Shown here: positions 58,378-64,000 of the stretch, piece by piece | Layout of the letters: every line of letters begins with the position of its first letter | Position numbering within the stretch: the stretch's first letter is position 1 | Assembly (NCBI GenBank): GCA_035308565.1 | Contig: DATGGK010000255.1 | Span: 33,522-97,521 of the forward strand | Length of the DNA: 64,000 nt | Origin: JANXLS01 sp035308565 | GTDB taxonomy: Bacteria > Planctomycetota > SZUA-567 > H5-PLA8 | Direction: 5' to 3' | The notes under the pieces: generated by a model | The model's database searches: none | Told to the model about the DNA's origin: nothing | Seen by the model: the letters and a program-made list of their open reading frames with translations, nothing else | Made by a program: the position numbers and the translations under genes

Positions 58378-58851
58378 ATGAAGAAGAGTCACAAAACCGC
58401 GTGGCGCGCCGTCGGTGCGCTGGTCGCGTTGGCGCTTGTCGTGCTTTTGGCCGAACCGATTTTTGCGCAGAAGGCGTTCTTGAGCAAAATCAAGAAACTG
58501 CGCCCGGACCTGGTTGAAAACAAGCTCGCCACGTGTCGCTTGTGCCACAACTTCGACAAGGAAAAGAAGGAAGAAGCCACCAAGGATAATTTGAACGCGT
58601 ACGGCAAGGACATTCAAAAAGATCCGAACATGAAGACGGTCATTAATCAGAAGGAAGGCGACGAACACAAATTCACAGAGGAAGAATTGGCGCTCTTTGA
58701 GAAGGCCTTCAACGCGATCATGGACAAGGACAGCGACGGCGACGGTGCGACCAATGCCGAAGAAATGGCGCTGGGCACAAATCCGGGCGATCCGAAGAGC
58801 ACGCCGGACAAGGCTGCGTTGGAAAAGTACCGCGCCGAACACAAGAAATAA
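58378..58851 (+). CDS. Small CxxCH protein with calcium-loop motif (paralogue 1)
   Basis: A 157-residue exported protein; ATG 58378 with AGGAAGGGG upstream. Signal peptide is VALALVVLLAEPIFAQ. CRLCH is a single heme c attachment site. Near the C-terminus, DKDSDGDGATNAEE fits a thrombospondin type 3/EF-hand-like calcium loop (Asp-x-Asp-x-Asp-Gly), followed by MALGTNPGD. Such proteins are probably periplasmic electron carriers or heme-bearing sensors; no named family. Ends in a hairpin and a good terminator. Confidence 0.82.
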   Translation: MKKSHKTAWRAVGALVALALVVLLAEPIFAQKAFLSKIKKLRPDLVENKLATCRLCHNFDKEKKEEATKDNLNAYGKDIQKDPNMKTVINQKEGDEHKFTEEELALFEKAFNAIMDKDSDGDGATNAEEMALGTNPGDPKSTPDKAALEKYRAEHKK

Positions 58852-58857
58852 CTTCGT

Positions 58858-58878
58858 GGCGCAGGCGTCCCGCCTGCG
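58858..58878. repeat. Hairpin repeat GCGCAGGCGTCCCGCCTGCGC
   Basis: A 9-bp stem with a short loop, immediately after the CxxCH gene. Close relatives occur at 60613 and 60732. Confidence 0.75.
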
Positions 58879-58901
58879 CGATTCCTGAAAAACTTGCGAA
58901 A

Positions 58902-58929
58902 GAGCGGGCTGATTGAGGCCCGCTTTTTT
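58902..58929 (+). terminator. Rho-independent terminator
   Basis: Stem AGCGGGC/GCCCGCT with an 8-base loop followed by seven T residues. It ends the transcript of the first CxxCH gene. Confidence 0.8.
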
Positions 58930-59017
58930 TGCGCCACGACAAACTCTTCACGCAGTCAGGCATATTAATGGTAGCGTCTCTTCCAACAAGATCGCGCCAC
59001 TCGTCAAGGACTCAGCC

Positions 59018-59416
59018 ATGCGCAATATCGTGCTGCTCGTTTCGTTCTCGCTCGGTTTAATCGTCGTGCTCAGCGGGCCGGTTTCGGCGAAGCCTGAGTT
59101 TCTCAGGCACCTCCGGTCGGCCTATGGATTGGGCGAAGAGACGAAGTGTACGACCTGCCATGACGTCAAAGGGTCGGAGAAGCCGAAGAAAACCAATCTC
59201 GGCGCGTTCGGCAAAGAGTACCAGACCGCGCTGCAGAAGTTTGGCAAGAACAACCTCGATCAAGTCGTGCGAGAGATCGACGGCAAAGATTCGGATGGCG
59301 ACGGCGCAACCAATGGCGAAGAACTGCGTCTGGGCACGAAGCCGGGCGATGCCTCGAGCACTCCAACGAAGGAAGCGCTTGAAAAACTGCGCAAGCAGAT
59401 GGCGCCAAAGAAATAG
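59018..59416 (+). CDS. Small CxxCH protein with calcium-loop motif (paralogue 2)
   Basis: A 132-residue exported protein; ATG 59018 with AAGGA upstream, rejecting a longer frame from 58913. Signal peptide is LLVSFSLGLIVVLSGPVSA. CTTCH is the heme site. GKDSDGDGATNGEELRLGTK matches the calcium loop of the preceding gene, so the two are tandem paralogues with diverged N-terminal parts. The longer paralogue has an added acidic insertion (QKEGDEHKFTEEEL). Confidence 0.82.
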   Translation: MRNIVLLVSFSLGLIVVLSGPVSAKPEFLRHLRSAYGLGEETKCTTCHDVKGSEKPKKTNLGAFGKEYQTALQKFGKNNLDQVVREIDGKDSDGDGATNGEELRLGTKPGDASSTPTKEALEKLRKQMAPKK

Positions 59417-59420
59417 CGTA

Positions 59421-59476
59421 GGACGGGCTGTCAGCCCGTCCATTTTCGTCGCGCGGAATGGGCTGGCAGCCCGCCC
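59421..59476. repeat. Two hairpin repeats (ACGGGCTGTCAGCCCGT and GGGCTGGCAGCCC)
   Basis: Located between the second CxxCH gene and the convergent dehydrogenase gene. Same loop-and-stem style as the other intergenic hairpins. Confidence 0.7.
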
Positions 59477-59487
59477 CACGGATCTCG

Positions 59488-60498
59488 TTACTTTGCCTTG
59501 AATTTCTCCACCACCGCCTGCGTAAACGCCACGGTCCCCAGTGCCCCGCCGAGATCCCGCGTGGATTTTCCTTCGCCGAGGCATTCGAGAATTGCCGCTT
59601 TGAGCTTCTCGCCCGTCTCGACTTCGCCGAGAAAAATCAGCATCGAACAGAGCGCGAAGAGCGCCGCCGTCGGGTTGGCGATGTCTTTGCCCGCAATGTC
59701 GGGCGCGGTGCCGCCAGCGGGGTCGAACATCGCCATCGCCACGCTGCCGTCCTCCTTATAGGAGTAGTTGGCGCTGTCGGCGAGGCCGAGGCTTCCGACG
59801 AGTCCGGCGGCGGCGTCGCTCAAAAAATCGCCGTATTCGTTGGGACAGACCACGACCTGCACCTTCTCCGGATGCATGTTGAGTTCCGCCAGCAGCGCGT
59901 CGAAGAGCACGCGGCGATGTTTGATGAACGAATACCCGCGCGCGATTTCGCTTACCGCTTCTTCGAACAGCCCGTCGGTCGCTTGTTGAATCGTGTACTT
60001 CGACGAGCTGATCACGGACCGCCCGCGTTTTCCGGCGAGCTGAAACGCGAAACGCGCGGCCAGGCGGCAGGGTTCTTTTTCGATCACGCGCACGGAGACG
60101 GCGGAGTGAAGCCCGATGCGGCGGCCGGCGTCGTCGTAGGTGCCGCCGGTGGCGACGCGCACGATGTCGATGTCGATCGGCTTTTTGAAATTCGTCGGCA
60201 CGCCGGGGATCGTGACGCACGGGCGGTGAATCACCGAGAATTTGCAGCGCTCGCGGATGATTTTGTTCGGGCTTTCGGTTTCCGTCGCCGTCGGGTATTT
60301 GAGCGCTGCTTCCGTTTTGGCCATGCTGGCCAGCGCCTCATCGTAAATCTTTTTGTCTTTGCGGCGGTTTTCGAGCGTCAAATCGATCTGCTCGATTTCA
60401 AGCTTCACCGGCAGCGCATCGATCATGGTATGGACGGAATTTGACAGCTCCGGTGAAATTCCATCACCCATCAGCTCGGTAATTTTGTGCTCGGCCAT
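59488..60498 (-). CDS. Isocitrate/isopropylmalate dehydrogenase family, divergent
   Basis: A 336-residue protein with AGGAGCG upstream of ATG 60498. The fold is recognisable: GDGISPELS (normally GDGIGPE), ESPNKIIRERCKFSVIHRPC (keeping S-x-N-x3-R and the second Arg of the substrate site but Glu replaces the first Arg), IVRVATGGTYDDAG, PNEYGDFLSDAAAGLVG and DPAGGTAPDIAGKDIANPTA (normally HGSAPDIAG). It oxidatively decarboxylates a 2-hydroxy acid; isocitrate, isopropylmalate or tartrate/homoisocitrate are possible. The substitutions make the substrate unclear. Isolated gene, no operon partner. Confidence 0.87.
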   Translation of the reverse strand: MAEHKITELMGDGISPELSNSVHTMIDALPVKLEIEQIDLTLENRRKDKKIYDEALASMAKTEAALKYPTATETESPNKIIRERCKFSVIHRPCVTIPGVPTNFKKPIDIDIVRVATGGTYDDAGRRIGLHSAVSVRVIEKEPCRLAARFAFQLAGKRGRSVISSSKYTIQQATDGLFEEAVSEIARGYSFIKHRRVLFDALLAELNMHPEKVQVVVCPNEYGDFLSDAAAGLVGSLGLADSANYSYKEDGSVAMAMFDPAGGTAPDIAGKDIANPTAALFALCSMLIFLGEVETGEKLKAAILECLGEGKSTRDLGGALGTVAFTQAVVEKFKAK

Positions 60499-60553
60499 GC
60501 AGCGCTCCTGAAGTGTGCGGGTTGGCTTTTGTGATCAAAAACGAGGCCAATGC

Positions 60554-60752
60554 TCCTTGTACCGCCGGCGTCCCGCCGGCACGCCGCGCGAAGCGCGACA
60601 CCGCCGTTCGTGGTGCAGGCGTCCCGCCTGCACGAATTCAATTGAGCGGCCAAAGCATATCGCCAATTTGAGCGGTTTGAAGTGAATCTGTTTGACCTGA
60701 AGCGCCATCTGGGGAAAATCGCGCAATGACCGTGCAGGCGAGACGCCTGCAC
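60554..60752. repeat. Cluster of three hairpin repeats in a 271-base gap
   Basis: GCCGGCGTCCCGCCGGC at 60564-60580 (the same sequence as the arm of the repeat inside the DapA-like gene), GTGCAGGCGTCCCGCCTGCAC at 60613-60633 and GTGCAGGCGAGACGCCTGCAC at 60732-60752. No gene is seen in this gap. Confidence 0.75.
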
Positions 60753-60769
60753 CACGGGCCGGAGCCGTT

Positions 60770-62812
60770 GTGAAAATCTCCTTTTATCTTCATGCGTGGC
60801 AGGGCCTGCTGATGTTCCTCATCGGCATCGTCTGCGTGCTGGCCTCGTTCTGCGGCTATGTGCTTTCCGGCGGCGGCGAAGAATTCTTACGGCGGGCGCT
60901 GAACAAAGTTCCCAGCGGGACCGTGACTTACAAATCGCTGGAGCTCAACTGGCGCCGAAACCGCATTGAAGTCAGCGACGTGAGCCACTCGGACTTTTCG
61001 TGGCCCGCCGACAAGCCGGTTGCGCGTTTTTCGAATTTGGTCGTGCCAAGACTGTCCGTGCAACTGGAAGGCTGGCCGGCGCGCGTCGAAAGCATCGTGG
61101 TTGAAGGAGTGCGGGGCTTGTCAATCGATCTGACCGAAGGCTTTTTGCAGTCTGGAAAACTGCCCGAGCAGAAGGCATCCGGCGATTTGCCTCGGCTTGA
61201 ATTCAAAGACTGCGACATCGTGGTGAAACTCGGCGGCAGTTCGCCGCTGGCGCTCAACGGCTGCGACGGCGAACTTGAACGCTCGCCCTCCGGACAATTG
61301 CGCGGCGGTTTCAAAATGCGCGAGCTGAACGGCAATCCGTTCGAATTGAACGTCGAGACGCTTGGCGACGGGCGCTGGGTCGTGACAGGGCAGACTATTC
61401 ATCTCGACACGCGCGCGGCGTTGTCCGCAAAGAGAAATCCGTTCTCGGCGAAACTTGATCCAGTCGGCCTGCTGGTGAATGCGCTTTTCAGCGGCGAGAT
61501 GGGCGCGGAAGGAATGCTCACGTCGCTGCACGTCGCCGTGCAGCCCGAAACGGAAGCGCACCCATTCGCGTGCGAAGGCGAAGTGGGCTATTCGAATCTC
61601 TCGCTGAAATTGCCGTCGGGCGAAGACAAGAGCAGCGAGGCGATTCCATTTTTGCTGGGCATGCTGCTGGGCGCCGACGACATGAGCGGCGCTAAATCGT
61701 GGCTGAAAGTGGACAAGATCGTCGCCGGCGAAGGCGGCAAACATGGGCGCATTGCCTTTCACATGGCCGAAGGCCGTCTCGATTTCAGCAGCGACGAAGG
61801 CACGGGCAGCGCGTTCACCGGTTACAGCGGCGGGAAGAAGCAGCCGCCGCTGGAGTCGCTCAAAGGCTCCGTCGAAACCGACGCGTCGCATCAGCCCAAG
61901 CGCATCGTGCTGCGCGGATTTTTGGGAAATCAATTCAGCTTCGAAGGCCGCGTGACGCGCAACGACGACCGCTCGCGCACGTACGAACTGGCGCTCGAAC
62001 CGCGGCCGGGCGATGCCGAGCAGCTTGAATTCGGAAAGCCGCTCTGGCGTTTGGAAACGCGCCTCGTTGATTATCTGAGCGTGAAAGACGCCGCGAAGGA
62101 AGCGCCGCTGCTGGATTTTGAAGTCGAAGCGAACACGCGCGGATTTCCGCTGGCCGAATGGCTGCCGCCGGGTTTGAAGCAGCTTTCCGGACGGCTGCAC
62201 GCGAAAGGTGGTTTTTTTAGTCTCGCTGGCGGCGATGGCCGCATGTTGCGCCTCGATGACGTCAAATTCGACGACGGCGGGAAGATCGTTTACGGCGGGG
62301 CGGAGCGGACCAAACTCGGCGTTGATTTTCATCCATTCTGGGAAGCTTTCTACGCGCTCTTTGCCACGACTAAACCATGGACAGCTTCGGACCTCGTGCT
62401 CAGCGGCAACGCCGAAGTCTGGCTCGACAAAAATCTCCAATGGAATCGCGTGCGCTTGAGCGAATGGCGGATTCAAAGCGGCTCGCTCGTGCACGACGGC
62501 ACGCTGACCGAGCTCGCGCTGCCCGATCTGAAATTGGGCGGTGAATTCACGCGCGATCCTGTCAAAGAAATCAAGGACGGCGCATTTCAAGCCGAAGGGA
62601 CCGATTGGAGCGCGACGCTCTCCGGGAAATGGATTCACGACGGCAGCAAATCGCCGAGCGGGGAATTTACCTATAAGGAAAACAACGTCCCGCTGCGCAT
62701 TCATCCTTTGCGCGAAATTTTAAAATCGCTGGGCACCTCGAAGAACGAGCGCGTGACGCGCTCGTTTTCGGTGCGCGTCACGGCGGATGGCGTGAAAGTG
62801 GAAGGGAAATAA
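60770..62812 (+). CDS. AsmA-like membrane-anchored protein of unknown function
   Basis: A 680-residue protein with GTG start and GGAG upstream. One N-terminal membrane segment (LLMFLIGIVCVLASFCGYVL) is followed by a long beta-rich periplasmic part containing VTYKSLELNWRRNRIEVSDV, VEGVRGLSIDLTEGFL and LLDFEVEANTRGFPLAEWLP. The strand pattern resembles AsmA/YhdP/TamB-type proteins involved in outer-membrane lipid transport, but no decisive signature is present. Stands alone; a double hairpin follows. Confidence 0.65.
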   Translation: MKISFYLHAWQGLLMFLIGIVCVLASFCGYVLSGGGEEFLRRALNKVPSGTVTYKSLELNWRRNRIEVSDVSHSDFSWPADKPVARFSNLVVPRLSVQLEGWPARVESIVVEGVRGLSIDLTEGFLQSGKLPEQKASGDLPRLEFKDCDIVVKLGGSSPLALNGCDGELERSPSGQLRGGFKMRELNGNPFELNVETLGDGRWVVTGQTIHLDTRAALSAKRNPFSAKLDPVGLLVNALFSGEMGAEGMLTSLHVAVQPETEAHPFACEGEVGYSNLSLKLPSGEDKSSEAIPFLLGMLLGADDMSGAKSWLKVDKIVAGEGGKHGRIAFHMAEGRLDFSSDEGTGSAFTGYSGGKKQPPLESLKGSVETDASHQPKRIVLRGFLGNQFSFEGRVTRNDDRSRTYELALEPRPGDAEQLEFGKPLWRLETRLVDYLSVKDAAKEAPLLDFEVEANTRGFPLAEWLPPGLKQLSGRLHAKGGFFSLAGGDGRMLRLDDVKFDDGGKIVYGGAERTKLGVDFHPFWEAFYALFATTKPWTASDLVLSGNAEVWLDKNLQWNRVRLSEWRIQSGSLVHDGTLTELALPDLKLGGEFTRDPVKEIKDGAFQAEGTDWSATLSGKWIHDGSKSPSGEFTYKENNVPLRIHPLREILKSLGTSKNERVTRSFSVRVTADGVKVEGK

Positions 62813-62814
62813 TT

Positions 62815-62882
62815 GGAGCGGCGGCACTCTTGCCGCCGTAAATCGCGCGGAAGGCACACGGCGGCAGGAGTGCCGCCGCTCC
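62815..62882. repeat. Inverted repeat with two GGCGGCA hairpins
   Basis: GGAGCGGCGGCACTCTTGCC at the left is mirrored by its reverse complement at the right, each half itself being a short hairpin (ggcggcactcttgccgcc, ggcggcaggagtgccgcc). It lies between the AsmA-like and methyltransferase genes. Confidence 0.8.
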
Positions 62883-62887
62883 CTTAT

Positions 62888-63766
62888 ATGGATTCCACAA
62901 CGCCTCATTCGATCAAAGCGAGAATTCCAACGGGGTCGCTCGTCTGTCCTGATTGCCGCGCGGCGCTGAGCGTCGATGGCTCTGCTTTCCAGTGCGCGGC
63001 TTGTTCAGCGGTTTTCTCCTATGTGAATGGAATTCCAAAATTGTATCCCCCATCGCGCGCCGCACAGATCGAAGCTGGACTAAAGTCCTTCCAGAGCGCG
63101 CACGCATCCGTGCGGCAGAGCCGTTTTTTTCGCGCGCTGATCCCGCCCAACTCCGTCTACGACCGCGGCCGGAGCGCGCGCGAAGCGCGTGTGCGCGAAA
63201 AAATGTCCAGCGGGTTCGTGCTGAATCTGGGTTCGAAGAGCGCGGATTGGGGCACTCACGTGCTCAATGTCGATCTCGCGATGCCCGCGGCCGGCGGCGT
63301 CGATCTGCTCGCCGACATCGCGCGCCTGCCCTTCGCCGATGCCTCCGTCGATGCCGTGATCTGCACCTACGTCCTCGAACACGTCGCCGACGCGCGCGCG
63401 TGCATCGACGGAATCGCACGCGTGGTCAAGCCGGGCGGCTACGTTTATGTAGCTGTGCCGTTTTTGTTTCCGACGCACCCGGATCCGCTCGACCGCTGGC
63501 GCTGGACGCTGGACGGGTTGCGCCATTCGATGAGCGCGTTCGAAGAAATCGAAGCCGGCAACAGCGGCGGACCGTTTTCGGCGTACGTGTCGATCGTGCC
63601 GACGCTGACCGCATCGATCTTCTCGAATTTTTACCTCTTCAATGCCGTGCGTTTCGCGCTCGGCTGGCTGCTCTGGCCGCTGAAATTTCTGGACTGCATC
63701 GCCAGCCGGTCCGATAAGGCATACATGGCGTCCGCGAATTTTTATTTTTTCGGGCGACGGCGTTAA
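62888..63766 (+). CDS. SAM methyltransferase with zinc-ribbon (Trm112-like) N-terminus
   Basis: A 292-residue protein; start at ATG 62888 because the longer frame reads repeat DNA. The N-terminus has CPDCRAAL...CAACSAVF, a Trm112/zinc-ribbon type four-Cys cluster. The methyltransferase core follows: VLNLGSKSADWGTHVLNVDL, DLLADIARLPFADASVDAVIC, TYVLEHVADARACIDGI and RVVKPGGYVYVAVPFLFPTH. A hydrophobic segment near 250-275 may contact the membrane. The substrate is unknown; relatives are found in polysaccharide and glycolipid clusters. Confidence 0.85.
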   Translation: MDSTTPHSIKARIPTGSLVCPDCRAALSVDGSAFQCAACSAVFSYVNGIPKLYPPSRAAQIEAGLKSFQSAHASVRQSRFFRALIPPNSVYDRGRSAREARVREKMSSGFVLNLGSKSADWGTHVLNVDLAMPAAGGVDLLADIARLPFADASVDAVICTYVLEHVADARACIDGIARVVKPGGYVYVAVPFLFPTHPDPLDRWRWTLDGLRHSMSAFEEIEAGNSGGPFSAYVSIVPTLTASIFSNFYLFNAVRFALGWLLWPLKFLDCIASRSDKAYMASANFYFFGRRR

Positions 63767-63784
63767 CGGCGTGCGCGTAATGAA

Positions 63785-64000
63785 AGTCCTGAGTGCTGAG
63801 TAACAGCGTCGAATGTGCTTCGCCCCTGTAAAGAGCGCTGGATTCAAAGTGGAAACTGCGCATAAATCCCCTCTCCCTCCGGGAGAGGGCCGACGGGCGT
63901 ACCCGCCCGCGGGGTGAGGGGAAGGCGCACGGCTTAGTAACAAATCTCGCAATCTACTGAGCCCGCTCAGGACTCAGGACTCAGGACTCAGGACGACAGT
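63785..64000. repeat. GTCCTGAG / GACTCAG word arrays around a REP, running to the window end
   Basis: 63785-63800 reads gtcctgagtgctgag and 63968-63995 reads ggactcag three times; they are reverse complements and enclose the REP copy E. The array is cut by the end of the window. No gene is seen in 63767-64000. Confidence 0.65.
63868..63922 (+). repeat. REP-like element, copy E
   Basis: Outer hairpin ccctctcc/ggagaggg, linker ccgac, inner stem GGGCG...CGCCC with a short loop (tacc), and cggggtgagggg. Same design as copies A-C. Confidence 0.87.

Noticed and set aside
61121..62704. Long minus-strand frame (527 codons) opposite the AsmA-like gene
   Set aside because: Composition of a GC-driven shadow (Arg, His, Phe-rich); the plus-strand gene has signal anchor and ribosome site.

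Overview
The window reads as a chromosome segment from a moderately high-GC, Gram-negative bacterium of the PVC superphylum (Planctomycetota / Verrucomicrobiota / Lentisphaerota side). The signs are two large PVC-type dehydrogenase/HEAT/cytochrome c proteins, a DUF6797-like propeller protein, GEVED and DUF11 domains in a giant surface protein, an outer-membrane biogenesis pair (BamD-like, LptE-like), and a division and wall cluster whose MurE carries the meso-DAP signature DNPR. A fairly complete mraZ-to-murF run argues against the classical planctomycetes that lost most of these genes, but the exact phylum cannot be fixed from sequence alone.

Layout. 1-13022: the 3' part of a giant secreted protein with 24 DUF11 units. 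13113-20892: a minus-strand block with LptE-like and BamD-like genes, a YefM/YoeB toxin-antitoxin pair, a GNAT enzyme, then a tightly packed set of a beta-helix protein, a DapA-like aldolase and two secreted unknowns. 20990-21592: a rearrangement scar where an IS3-family remnant abuts the 3' end of a TIM-barrel (PEP-hydrolase-like) gene. 22271-29779: mraZ with its promoter and operators, a small unknown, rsmH, an ftsL-like gene, ftsI, murE and murF. 29846-34321: PVC cytochrome and YifB/ComM. 34870-41433: a DeoR regulator and a likely catabolic operon (sugar isomerase, DUF559 element, Tm-1-like UPF0261, creatininase family, AGPS-like FAD oxidase). 41525-43106: small unknown, DUF2442, Uma2. 43169-53707: second PVC cytochrome, SUMF1-domain protein, DUF6797-like protein with an MFS transporter, another TIM-barrel isomerase and small proteins. 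53709-58007: a 1432-residue DUF5060/glycoside-hydrolase-like secreted protein. 58378-63766: two small CxxCH/calcium-loop paralogues, a divergent isocitrate/isopropylmalate dehydrogenase, an AsmA-like protein and a methyltransferase.

The most unusual feature is the intergenic DNA. Almost every gene junction carries a small structured repeat: REP-like elements with a fixed outer hairpin and a variable but self-complementary inner stem (six copies); arrays of 7-9 bp words arranged as inverted repeats; and simple hairpins whose stems differ while the shape is kept. Two REP copies form a near-perfect inverted pair around a DUF559 nuclease-like gene, so the unit looks like a REP-bounded mobile cassette. 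Another repeat sits in frame inside the DapA-like gene and adds 18 codons. I regard this repeat ecology, especially the DUF559-REP unit, as the best candidate for an undescribed system here. The DeoR-to-FAD-oxidase operon is the best candidate for an uncharacterised pathway.
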